Assembly (NCBI RefSeq): GCF_000003815.2
Contig: NC_049987.1
Coordinates: 9,195,100-9,259,099, forward strand
Source of the DNA: Branchiostoma floridae
Lineage: Eukaryota; Chordata; Leptocardii; Amphioxiformes; Branchiostomatidae
Length of the DNA stretch: 64,000 nucleotides
Direction of reading: 5' to 3'
Shown piece by piece: positions 12,801 to 24,102 of this stretch (positions within the stretch are counted from its first letter, which is position 1; each line of letters opens with the position of its first letter). The notes beneath the pieces were generated by a model. The model did not search any database. It was not told where the DNA came from and saw only the letters and a program-made list of their open reading frames with translations. The position numbers and the translations under genes are program-made.

Positions 12801-15640
12801 TCATTAATACCCCCTTTCCATTAGGACAGCACTCTTGCCGCGCTCTCTCTGCGACCTAAAATTTGACATATCGATCAACGAATTCTATAGAAAAGAAACA
12901 AATATTGTTACACTTTGTGCGTTTTGTTGTCTTCTCAGTCGCACTTTTACGTTTTGTATGGTATACCCAATGTGAAAGCAAAGGTTACACATATATCCTT
13001 CTTAGGTCACAGTGAGAGGGCAGCACGATCGCCTTCTGGTGGAAAGGGGGCCTTAGGAGTTGTTCAAAGCACTGCAGTCCTGCAATATTTCACAGCAATA
13101 ACACAATTTGATTTCTTAAAGTTCACAGCAAACAAGATTTCCTCTAGATTTATGTTAGCAGCAGCAAGGAGCTGTGTACGGCCAAGTTGGTAAGTTACAC
13201 CTGGGTTGTCCAAGACGGATCAGCATAGAGATCTGCATCTATGTGCCATTCAACAAACTAACAATCATGCTGTTTAAGTGTAGGACACTGCTGTTATCAT
13301 GGGCTTCTCTCATTTGTGCCTTCCAGATAGTGTCTGTCTAGCCTGCTTCCTCGCCAACGGGCACATCATGACGTTCAGCCTTCCCAGTCTACGGCCACTG
13401 CTAGATAGCGACTTTCTCCCGCTAGCTGACATGAGGTAACGCACACTAGTCACTATTTTCATCCTAATACATTTTGTACTATGCTTCCTTGTATTAAGCC
13501 GATTAGCATTATAGAACTGTAGTTATGTATCAGTAGATCCCCTGCTTTGCACCTAATGTACAATTGTTGTGTAGTAAAGTTATACTTCTTCTTCTCAGAC
13601 ATGATTTTATTCAAAGACTGGTCTGATCAAACTGGAAATAATTAAGGATATTCGTTTGAAGGTTCATCTGAGACAGCAATTGACATAATAAAAGTGTTAC
13701 ATGCTATGACTGAAAGCTTGTTACTTAGTGCTTTATGTTGTTTATAGAAAACTTGTGCAAGGTTTTTACTTAATGATTTAAGAGTTATATCTTAGATTTG
13801 ACTAGTTTTTTTTGCTGTAGGATTGCCCAGACCTTCAGCTTTTCGAATTGCGGGCAGGCGCTCTACTTATGTACGCCGAGTGAAATCCAGAGGATAACCC
13901 TTGCTGCTGATACGTGGTAAGGTGTCATTCTTTATTTACTTCTTAACGATCATCTTTAACGGTCATAAGATGACCTGGAAAGTGCTGTAGTAAGTGGTGC
14001 CACTGAAAGCAAAAGTGCAGTGGCCAGTTGTGTTAGTGTAATTGGGTTTGAGGTGTGATGAGGTTTGTCTGGTATTGTGATTGTGCAGCAGGTGGTTTTG
14101 TACAAAGGTGGCATCCAAGTATGCAGGGGCAAGGATGTTAATACATTATTTTGAATGATGCAGTCGTTGACCTGTTTTCTCAATGTATTTATTAATAACT
14201 TGCTGTTCCTTCCAGTGAGAGTCTTCAAGAGATGCTGTGCGAGCTGTTCCTTCCTGTGGACACACCCGAGGGGCCCAAACAGAGCTTCTTCAAGGGCCTG
14301 TTCAGCAGTCCGTCTATTGTCGACAAGGAGGAACTCTGTAAGTTCACTCTGCAAACTACAGTTGATATCGAACTGAACTTAAGCTGCAATGAAAGTATTA
14401 TGTATTTATGGCAACGCTATGCTCTTGGAATACATATTAGGTAAAGTTACTGCCAGCGCTATATAGCTATGGCTGAAATATTTCAGTTTGCGAGTGGCTC
14501 GCATATGGGCAAAGCATCATTTTAGAAATTAGAAGACAAAGTTGACGTATAGTTCACCATTTTGTTCGGCCTGGTTACATGTAGCTCATGACAAATTTTT
14601 AAAAAGTCAACACAAAATTGGAGTGGAGTGCACACACAATTTTCCCACTGAACGATTACTACTTTTCTCACTAATACTCCATGAGAATTTGCACTGACAG
14701 TCTTGTTGTTTGTCCAGTCGGAGAGGCAGCCAGCGGTAAGGCTTCACGCAGCGTAGCCAAGCACATTCCAGGAACTGGTGGTATCGAGGGCGTCAAGGCG
14801 GAGTCAGGCTCTGCTATGGCTGAAGTCCAGAAGGCCAGAATGGTAAGTTTGTTTGGTGCATCATTTCCTTTGTTACTTTTTACATTGCTTTGGTTGTGGA
14901 GCAGATCTTTATTTTCTACAGCTTATGGGCATTGTGTTTGTACAGGATAGAAATTTGCTGCTTTTGGCATGGTGTCTTCATAATTACTTTGCAAATGTTT
15001 CTCCCTCTCCATCTTGTCATGAAGTTCTTCTTGTACGAATCTACAGCAATGGCTTGCAATCTGAAAACTTTTAGAAAACACACTGAACGATATTGTTGAA
15101 AACCAAAGACACTATGCCATGCCATTGTAGTGACCCAGATAAAAGTTGTTGTTTGTTTATTATTTGTTTATTTTTAGCACTCAATGATAATAGATACATA
15201 TAGAATACAACTAGGTGTATTCCGAATCACCCAAGATGCCAGCCTGATCCGCGGAAGTGCTGGGACTGAGGGTGATGTGGAATACACTATGTTGTATTAT
15301 ATTTGTGTCATACCCAGAACAAAAGAACTCTGTTGGCTTGCAGTGAAGACTTCTATTAAATGGATGGAAGCCTGTGTGATACAACTAAGAAGCCTGTGTG
15401 ATACGGAAAATTGTCACCCGGTCCAGAACACTTGTATCAAGCATTATCGCAGCCCAGGTATGACATAAATATTAACAATATGTGCATTGTTGTATCCCAC
15501 AGGCACTTGTGGAGCGAGGGGAGAAGCTGTCGGAGTTGGAAGAGCGGACGGAGGCGCTGAAGGTTGGCTCGGAGCTGTACGCCAGCTCGGCCCACCAGGT
15601 CATGGAGAAGTACAAGAACAAGAAGTGGTACCAGCTCTGA
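3898..15640 (+). CDS. STXBP5: Tomosyn (syntaxin-binding protein 5), C-terminal half, 13 coding exons
   Basis: Tomosyn binds syntaxin and SNAP-25 through a C-terminal R-SNARE and restrains vesicle fusion. Coding exons: 3898-3978, 4444-4581, 5499-5618, 7110-7232, 8340-8492, 8945-9057, 9401-9491, 13327-13435, 13821-13916, 14216-14337, 14718-14842, 15503-15640; phases agree at every junction, all introns are GT-AG, and the stop is TGA at 15638-15640. (Twelve exons are numbered; a further micro-exon near 4100 was not accepted.) Exons 1-3 encode a serine-rich linker containing RSRSSSMSS, matching the alternatively spliced hypervariable linker of the family. Exons 4-9 encode late WD40/propeller sequence with the family strings LWVGTTLG, LRLKGAIL, VICSEKQAK and ANGHIMTFSLPSLRPLLD. 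Exons 10-12 encode the tail and the R-SNARE, with GKASRS, ERGEKL (the zero-layer arginine lies here) and the terminal KKWYQL. The N-terminal half lies before the window. A 100-N gap sits in the intron before 8340. The first exon (3898-3978) is the least certain. Confidence 0.93.
4702..4718. repeat. Poly-C tract
   Basis: A run of about ten or more C, followed by TCCCC, lies in a tomosyn intron. It is simple sequence. Confidence 0.8.
8076..8175. other. Assembly gap (100 N)
   Basis: Exactly 100 N, the usual placeholder for a gap of unknown size. It lies in the tomosyn intron between the exons ending at 7232 and starting at 8340. The coding phase matches across it, so no coding exon need be missing. 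Confidence 0.99.
10195..11200. repeat. Minisatellite array, 34-37 bp unit, with 250 bp higher-order repeat
   Basis: About 1 kb of tandem units built on GGTACTGAATGACAGTCACA followed by CTGACACTGTCCAT, or a longer variant with CTGACAACACTG. A block of several variant units is itself repeated: the marker TGCACCGACA occurs at 10311 and again at 10561, a period of 250 bp. Units towards 11200 are more degraded. It lies entirely inside a tomosyn intron. Confidence 0.9.
12178..12330 (-). repeat. Interspersed repeat family A, copy 1
   Basis: Read on the minus strand, this contains CAAGCAACTGGATATGATTT, then a segment resembling GGTCAGRCRTTTC, and ends near CTTTCGTCAGTGACA. The same order occurs on the plus strand at about 28490-28580 and, partly, at 35155-35225. 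The family is not coding and was not identified by name. Confidence 0.75.
15196..15472 (+). mobile_element. Interspersed repeat family B with internal inverted repeat, copy 1
   Basis: The sequence from TAGAATACAAC to AGGTATGACATAAA is found again in reverse orientation at about 36305-36700. It begins with a near-palindrome: an arm at about 15203 ending in GAATCACCC pairs with an arm ending about 15300 that starts GGGTGATGT. It lies in the last tomosyn intron. It is probably a non-autonomous DNA transposon. Confidence 0.7.
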
Positions 15641-18600
15641 GCACGGCCCTGGTTCTGACGGCCTTTTTTGAGGAAATGGAGATTTTCTGAGCGCCCACGT
15701 CTGGTGGGGAGGCTAGGGGAGGTACTCACGATTAACGTAGCACACTCGCAGCGGGGGCCTGCCTTTGTAGAGAGGAATGTTGAGGTGCTTTTTGCTGCGA
15801 CATGGGCAGAAATAAGATAACCCCTGCAGCAGATGATCCTCCCACGCACTGTTGCTTCAACTGATGCCTACCAACCTTGGGCAGGGACTCCTTGACTGTT
15901 CTTTTACACAATTGCCAGCAGGTAGAGCACTGCAACCATAGTGTAGTGAATTAGGGCATTTATATGCTGAACAGACAGGCAGCAGAGGAGGGCAAAACAG
16001 AAATAAGTAGCACCAGGTTTTACAGTCACTGATTCTTTCCATGTCATTCATTTTACTTCTTTCTCCAGGAATCTATAAAAAAGTCCTGATTCTAAACACT
16101 TTCTCATGGGGAAAGAGGCATCAACCTGAAACATTTTCTATATTCTTTGATAGATATTTGCAGAATAGTAACTGTAACTTCAGGGCCTGTTGTGTATGGC
16201 TCTGTCCTCTGCTGTACAAGGACTATGATGCAAACGGAAGAGAACAAAAGATTTTGTTCTTCTTTCTTGCATGGGGAACCAGCCTATTGCTGAACATTAT
16301 GAGGCTCATATGTTGGCAATATTGCTGCAAGGCTGCTCGAACATTAGAAAAAAATATGAGGGTTCACTATAAGGAAAGGTAATAGAATTCTCTGAGAAGC
16401 AATTTAAACTTGCAAACAGCTGACCTGGAGGAATTTTTATGCTGCCTTTGTTAAGTGCAATCAAAGTACGTAGGTGAGTCAACTAAGTGGAATTCTGAAA
16501 TGCAGTAAACTAGCACTGGTCGAAACAAAACCATGATTACGGAAGGGCAACATAAAACTAAGTTACTCAGTTTACCTCTGACTAATTTTGACTATAAATG
16601 CTGCCTACATGCATTTTCTTTGGATTATATTTTATTCCTTGTGAATTGGAATTATAAAACACCAAATGATAATCAGCAAACTGGCTTTTCTTTCAGTTGA
16701 AAGTCTATTATTATTGTTATGATTATTATTATGAATGAAGGACATAATGTTAGATAGGAATGAAGAGTAGCTATTGATTAAGAGTGTTGTAAAGAAATCT
16801 AAAGACAAATTTATGAGGATAAAGATATATTGTCTCAAAAAAAGATGTTTAATTTGCTTCCATTACATATGCTTTTTTTAAATGTAAGCTTTTATTCCAA
16901 TGAATTCTTCCAGCAGGAGCTTTTAAAATTTTCAGTGAAACTATTATGTGAAACTATTATTCCAGTGCTGACAATGTATTATTTGGCTTAGTGCAATATG
17001 GTCATTAGATTAGAGCTTTATGGTAAAGTAAGGATGGTCATACTAGTACTTACTGTAAAATTTGTGTGATATTCCTAAAATTTCTAGGGTGATAGTGGGA
17101 CAATCATATGGATGTGAGGCTGAGAAAATTATTGACTGGTCATTACTCAAGATTCCTGTTTTCATAAACAAGACAAAAGTTGTACCTTAGGTTCTTGATT
17201 CCTATCTTTTATACAGTAATTTAACAGGTTTTACTATTTCTTACTCCCGTACACAGTGCCCTGCATTTTGTTTAGAAAATGGGAATTTCAAATTAGACCA
17301 AAGCTGGGCGAAGAGCTGAACGCCTTCTGAAGCATGTTACTGGGGTAAAGGTTATTCATGAAAGCTCTACATAATATTCTGACCAACCATATTCAACCCT
17401 ATTCCATCATGCTAGATTTTGAAAAGTAGGTTTGTTAGGTTTGCAAAACACACAAGATCATTTTGAAAATTCTTATGCTATTGTATATGTACCATTTTCA
17501 TAAATAACAACACAACAATGCATATTTTATACAGAGGGTGATACAAAATGCAAGAAATTGTTATCTGGAAGATTTTTTTTTTCAAATAAGTTCTAAGTAG
17601 GTATCAAACTGCTACTTAATATGTAGCAATGGTATGGTTGTCTTTTAATGAGACCAACGGATAGTAGGTTAACTAGTCCAAGCTCAAGTATGAAGGTAAA
17701 TGTAGATGTATAGATATTTGTGTCAGATGTAACATAAATCTAGTCACCTAACAAAGTGTTGGGTTCCAACAATGTCAACTGGTACAACAACTACTGGTCC
17801 ATGGTGCTGGCATGTCAAGTTTGCACAGAATTTTTTCTTTGTGTCACTTGTTTTTGGCATTTTGAATTTGAAAAAAGAAGTGGAAGGGTTGTCGAAAAAA
17901 GGTTGAGGCCTTTGAAATGCAAGGTTTTCAAGAGGACATATTTTGAAGAAAAATATGTTCTGGCAATAGCTGCTCATTCTATTTAGTACATGCAAAAAGC
18001 CAGAACCTTTGGGTTGAAATCTTGTGTAGGCTTCATTGGCTGAATAGAAGAATAAAGGAATAAAGGGATGGATTTTCTTCCCATTTTCATTGTCAAAGTC
18101 ACCATAGGGCCGAAGATGTTGCTTGGACATATATCTTCCCCTTGGCATTTCAATGGCAAATTTGGAGACCCAAATAGCTGAAACAGTGTAGTACTTTTAT
18201 GTACAGATAGACTGTCATAGACTGATCATCAGTTGCTGCTGTATTATGGATGTAAGAGTTGTATTTACTTTTAAACCATAGACTTACATGTAATGATGTA
18301 TTTCCATTGAAATCTCAAAAGATTTATTATGTTGCCCCAATGGAATGTCTTTGTCTCAAAACTATACACGGCAGTCAAAATGTCCATGTTGTGTGGTCAG
18401 TGTATGGAAGTAAAATCATAAGAGAGTCCCTTGGCTTAGAGGGTGATGAAAAAAGCAAGAATTCCTTTCAATATTTGTGACTTCTCAATTAAGCATTCCT
18501 CATTTTCAACATTTTACAGGATGTAGTCAAATATCTGTTCCATTTTTTTGGATGATTGTGCAGTATGTTTCTACAAATTTGACAGGGTTGGACTTCCTTG

Positions 18601-19384
18601 ACTTAAGCACTTGAGGGTGGAAAGTCAATATAAAACATTCAGAAACTTCATAGTTAATTAAGCTGCCATTTACAATTTTGAACATTATGCGCATAACGTG
18701 CAATGCTGTGGAGACAAAACAAGCTAAACTTGAATTCTAATAAAGACAAAGCGGAATGATGAAAAAAGAAATGAAGGACAAATGATGTAGGTGTACATAA
18801 GATGCTTACTATGTGCTGTAGTGTCATGTATAGTACATAGATAGATTCCTGCACTGATCCTGTATATCACGCCACACTGTTGCCTCTAGTTCAAGGTACT
18901 GCACAAAACAACGGCTCAACTTGATTGGTTGTTTGTAATCAAGAAAGATATATTTTCTAAAGCGCCACTTCGAGTGAGACCATGAAGCCAGGAAAAACAA
19001 GCCGTGCATTACGCTGTAATTACTATCATTTGATTACCGTTCATTAACACAGTGAAGGACCCCTGGGCGTCACACCAAATTTCCAAAGAACATTCAAAAG
19101 TCCACTAGTTAGTTGGAGAAGGCACCTGAATCGAAGATCCTTTGTCTGCAGCACTCATTTGTAAATTTGTGTTAGGTTTTTGTATCCTATATGCTGTTTA
19201 CTGTATGTCTTACCAATTCTATTTATGTGTATAAAACGAAAATGATGTATAGATATGGCATAGAATACTTCTGGAGCACATGTGATGCTGCCGAACTCAC
19301 CCTGTAGGAGATGGTGGCACTTGCTGGAGCTCTGACCACTCTAAGTTGTACATATTATGACATATGTAGCAGATGTCAAATAAA
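15641..19384 (+). other. Probable tomosyn 3' UTR and flanking DNA
   Basis: No supported coding exon follows the tomosyn stop. The first canonical polyadenylation signal with T/G-rich DNA after it is AATAAA at 19379-19384, which would give a 3' UTR of about 3.7 kb. Earlier cleavage sites cannot be excluded. A 134-codon minus-strand ORF at 17744-18148 has no recognisable domain. Confidence 0.45.
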
Positions 19385-19875
19385 CTCAGTGTCAAAGTAC
19401 ACACAAGTCTCTTGCAGTTTTATGGAATTTGGTGTGTCTGACAAGGATTAATGTGAGAAAGTATCATATATTCCAGCCTACTCTAACATTGCTGAATGCT
19501 AATTGGCTACTGACAGAAGATGTCTGTCCAAGTCATTCCAATTATATAAGACATACTAGTACGTATTAACGGTACAAAAATATACCATTGGAACTTCACT
19601 GATAAACTAGCAATTAGATTTTATATTCCTTTGACAAATTGGTGAAAACCAGCTGTTGGGCTGTGCAATAGTAATGTACCTTGGCTAAAGAATTCCTCTA
19701 CTACATTTGCTGTACATTTTGAAAACGTAGAATTTTCAACCTGACAGTGGTAGAACCTACATTGACAAGGATCAAAGACTTCCTTTTTCCGTAACAGAAC
19801 AGCTGACATTTGAAGGACACACGCATTCAGTTTGCGAACTTCAGACGTTTGTGACCCTAGGAAACACAGGCACGG

Positions 19876-21911
19876 TTAGTCAGCACTGTTGCCACTAGAC
19901 CCAGACTCACAAGCCGTAAGGATAATGTTGATGTCTGACTCGTAGCTACTGCAGGTATCCATGTCCAACACCTCCAACTGCTGTATCTGTGCCAGGTGTC
20001 CGTTGAGGACGGACGACGCTTGTGCCGACATGTTTAGGAAGTTCAGATGCACCTCCTTCAACTTCTGCATGGAAGCGAACGTCTCGCCAAGGGACTCTGC
20101 TCCGTCTTCGTTGATGCTGATGTGGCTGCACTTCACTTGCTCCAGCTGTGGGGCGCTCTCTATTGCTGCCAGGGCGCCTTCGTGAGTGAGCCCGTTTCCT
20201 AGAAGGTTCAGCACTTTCATCCTCTTCAGATATCCTATCTTTCTGCCGAGCGATTTCGCTCCAGCATCTCCGATACGATTGAATGCGATCACGAGCTCTT
20301 CAAGCTTCCTCAAAGAAGGAAGCTGCTCGGCTAAGATCCCAGCGCCGTTGGCGGATAGGTTGGTCGTGTGGAGTGATAAAACTCTCAGATCTTTCAGATG
20401 GACGAACGCTTCGGATAAGTCTACTGCAGTGTCATTTTCGATCTGCACCCTGAATACGTACAGCTCCTGGAGTCGCGGCATGTAAGGGAGAAGTTGGATT
20501 ATGGCCTTTGCTTCTTCGATGGTTTTGGTGGTGTACACGGATATCTCAATCGTTAGCCCTGGTGAGCTGCAACCTTCGCCGTCAGCGGACTCCAGCGATG
20601 TAATGATATCTGGCAACGCTCTGAGTGCCTCAAGGAGGCTGGAGTAGAGGCTATGTTTCCCAATTATGTTTTTCTGGCGGTGCCTTTCGGCACCTTCCGT
20701 GACACAGTGTATGGTAAAAGATGTGAGTGATTTGGGCACTACATCGTAATGATCATAGTAGGAGCAGACAAAGTCCCACAAAAATTCATCCTGGATGTAC
20801 GGCAAGTATGTACCGTCTTCATCGGCGCACACGCTCAGCAACTGCTCCCCCTGGCATCTCTTGGACACGAAGTATCTTCTGACGAATCTCTCCCACGGAC
20901 TCGGCATCTCATCTGCAGAACATTGGACACACAAGAAAATGGGTCAACATTATGTACATTATGCATGTATGTTTTTTTTATGCAGGTGAGGAATCATGGT
21001 TCAGCCTAATCTAGAGGATGTAGAATTAGACTCAATGCATTGCATTGCATTACGTTAGTTTTTGCGGCTTTTCATTCGTCTTCATGGACTTGGTGGACAG
21101 CGTTTTCTCTCTCCGCCTCCCCAAAAGCACTGAGACGGGAAAAAAACCTAAAAATTCCGGAGTAGATACTGAGCCGGGCCCTACCTCTGCTTGACGAGTA
21201 CAAGCAGCCTAGTAACCGATCCACAGGTATAGTGTGGCGTTAGTTATTTGGTTTGTAATATAAACCATTTCGACTCGCAGATCAGGGATAACAGAATAGC
21301 GTGGCGTGAATGTCACACGTTACAATACAGTGTGCAAATGTGGCTTTCTGCTAGGTGCAAATATGATACATTACATCACATTCACCAGCAACGCTTAGAG
21401 AAGTGCATTGGTGAACATGAAGCAAGAAAATATTTGCGCAAAAACAACGTTAACCGTTCTAAAAAGCTACAATTGATCACACCGTGATGATTTGCGCATG
21501 TCTTTGTTGATGCTTTCTTTTAACATTAAAAAAAGACGAAATAAAGTCGCAAAAAAAGGGAACTATACCTTCATCAGACGTTCTTGGAGTTATCTCAACA
21601 TCCACCTGTCGGGGTGAAGTAAGGACTTCAGCCGCGTCTTCCTCAAGGGCCTTCGCAAGATGCGTGTAACATATGCTCCTTAGAGAATTAGTAAAGGACC
21701 CGAAGACTTTGTTTTCCTTGGTTTCCAGGATGTCTAGCAATGCCCTGACCTGGTTGTGGCGGTTGGGAAGAGACAAGACTGTGTATTCTTCCTCTGGTGA
21801 AAACGTGCCGTCTGTAACAAGGCAGGCCAGCAGGGCAGCGACGTTCGGGTAAACTTCCCCCACCAGCTTCTGCCTGTAGTGGTGGAGAATCCTCTTCAGG
21901 GATTTCCGCAT
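19876..21911 (-). CDS. CARD plus leucine-rich-repeat protein, no NACHT domain
   Basis: Two exons on the minus strand: 21911-21569 (from the first ATG) and 20912-19876 (stop TAA). The donor reads GATGAAG|GTATAG and the acceptor TTCTGCAG|ATGAG; both are phase 1, giving a protein of about 459 residues. Residues 1-100 have a CARD/death-fold pattern (RKSLKRILHHYRQKL, LLACLVTDGTFSPEEE, VRALLDILETKENKVFGSF). A middle segment of about 100 residues is unrecognised. The C-terminal half contains ribonuclease-inhibitor-type leucine-rich repeats (LEELVIAFNRIGDAGAKSLG, MKVLNLLGNGLTHEGALAA). No P-loop, Walker B or TIR motif is present, so this is not a full NLR. It is probably one of the expanded CARD- and LRR-containing innate-immune proteins of invertebrate deuterostomes. 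It converges with tomosyn and is head-to-head with TMEM181. An upstream in-frame extension lacks an ATG, so a further 5' exon is possible. Confidence 0.82.
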
Positions 21912-21932
21912 GGTGGCAGTACTGGTCGACAC

Positions 21933-23240
21933 GAAGCAAAACTTGTAACAAAGTTAACAAAAAGTTGGCAAAATATTCTGACAAAGTAGTAATATTGAGC
22001 CCACTCTCCCAATTGCTGAAAGTGTTGTGGCTAAGACAGTAGCACCGGTATCCAAGAGGGCGATACACTCTGTAACCCTTGAACAAACAATCGGGGGTAT
22101 AGGTAACATGTGTTCTCAATAGGCCCCATTCGGCTTGGTGTAGGATGGTAAGCCTACACGGTAGATACCAGTGAGTCGGGAAATATAGCACCTTTTGCGC
22201 TTTGAAATCTCAAGGGTCGGGTAGAATGGTTGAATGTAAGACAAGACTTAAGTCAATTCAATCAGTTGTGTCGACCGGTCCATTCAAACTGTGGGTCACA
22301 TATTGCCATTTCTTATATCTTACTCCTCGAAGATAGAAACTAACGCAAGCAGGAGATATCTAAAATTCGATTCAGCCTTTAATGAAAATATGAAATTAAC
22401 AAGCTGGTCTATCTTCCATAGGCCGCTTCTATCCATTCAGGCGTCTAATGTCAGAAGAGATCTAAAACTGAAACCTAAGATTATCCCCACCTGATTCCAA
22501 CAAGGTACCGCAAATGTATATGGCTGGTTTATTGAGTGAACTTTCTTTGCATCTGTGGCTTAAAACTGACGTTTCCGGGTCACAAACCGGATACTCCACA
22601 AATGAGTAAATTCTCATTTGTATGATATGAAAATGATAAAATTTTCCATTTACATCACTTCAAAAATTGATAAGCACTTTTTTCCAAACGCAATGTTGGA
22701 TTTGAGCTGCAGTTTCATGGCACAGGTGCAAGAAATAGCTATTTCCGACATTTCTATTTTGTAGTTTGTAGTTGACCCCGCAAAAGTCCTAGCCATTCTG
22801 TTGGGTCGACAAAGCTTCATTATCTTTCACCCATCAACCATGATGAGAACAGGTAAGATCAAATTAAGGAGGTTAATCTCCTTGGTAAGGTTATATCATA
22901 TGGTGACAACTACCGAAACTACCTGAAACTGCAGCACAACGCCCGGTGAGAATGCGGCAGATGCGTGCAGGCCATTTAATGAGAAGCATCATTAATATTC
23001 AGTACTGCTCCCTGACGTAATGGCCAAAATAATAGCGAACAAATAGCCTGCCGTTCTCAGTCGTCAAGTGTTAGCAATTCAAAACAGGTCGCCATCCATC
23101 GGATACGTATTTATTCAGGGTCGTGACTGAGTGGACAATATGGAGCGCTGGATTACATCGTTGTATATTGAACGCAGCAGTTGTTGACAGAGTATCTCTA
23201 GACGTTCCCTGTCCTCCATATCGGTCCGCGTTGTGTCATC
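21933..23240. other. Intergenic region between CARD-LRR gene and TMEM181
   Basis: This head-to-head interval should contain both promoters. It also contains the left arm (22566-22731) of a long inverted repeat. No TATA box or recognised ORF was found. Confidence 0.5.
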
Positions 23241-24102
23241 ATGGACTCCCTGGGATATGCGTCCTACGAAACGCCGTGGACGGTGAAATTCCGCTCCTTC
23301 TTGGCGAGCTTCAGCGACGTTTTCAGTAATTTCGGGACACACATTGGGGAATCCTACAACCATGATCGCTGTTACAGGTACGTTTGTTTTTTAAAACAAA
23401 TACGCTGATTGTACTGCACATTTGGATATGATTCAATGCATCTACATTTCATGCGTAGGGAAAGTATGTTAGCCATAGACGAATTATTGATAATAGGACA
23501 AAAACATTGTAACTTACACGTAGAATGGGCTAGCAGGTGTCTTTCAATAAAGAAAAAGATGGTTGAAAAGGTAAGGCACACAAGGCCTTTTATGCGGAAT
23601 ATCCCTAATTGTGGTTCTCTTCAGTGCAATGGAAAATAGGCGCCTAGAATTCATCCTCTACATAATTGCATGGAGCCATCACGAAGACTTGGAGAGGCCA
23701 TTGCTCTAAAGAGATCCATGCAATAAAGGCTTCATTAGCTATATAGCCAACGTCTGCCTGCCTGTCTGGTTGTCGATAGAAAGATTGCTGTGGAAACTTG
23801 CATTTCAGTTTACCTTCTCCTCCGCCCAAAATGAAATTTACTAAGTGACACTGTTTTTCTATTAACGTTATATTATCAACGTTAAACAGTGTGTCACACC
23901 GTAGATGGGGGTACTACCGTTTCAACTTAATGCTTGCACCTGTACCATGAAATTGCAGCTCAAATCCATCATTGCGTTTGAAAAAAAAAGGTGCTTATCA
24001 ATTTTTGAAATCATGTAGATGGGGAATTTTATCATTTTCATCTCATGCAAATGAGAATTTATTCATTTGTGGAGTATCCGGTTTGTGACCCGGAAACGTC
24101 AG
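22566..24102. repeat. Inverted repeat with about 165 bp arms bracketing TMEM181 exon 1
   Basis: The left arm, 22566-22731, starts CTGACGTTTCCGGGTCAC. The right arm, 23934-24102, ends with the reverse complement GTGACCCGGAAACGTCAG. Matches continue inward through the CAAATGAG, TTGATAAGCAC and GAGCTGCA segments with some substitutions. The 1.2 kb between the arms includes TMEM181 exon 1. No target-site duplication is evident at the outer ends. Confidence 0.85.

Larger units (their letters stand above)
9492..13326 (+). other. Large tomosyn intron with minisatellite
   Basis: This 3.8 kb intron joins the exon ending in ...VVSIA to the exon starting NSVCLACFLANGH. It contains the minisatellite at 10195-11200 and one copy of an interspersed repeat at about 12178-12330. 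A candidate exon near 11391 was rejected because the required phase meets a stop. Confidence 0.8.

Noticed and set aside
17744-18148. 134-codon minus-strand ORF
   Set aside because: No recognisable domain, splice structure or compositional sign of coding; lies in the probable tomosyn 3' UTR.
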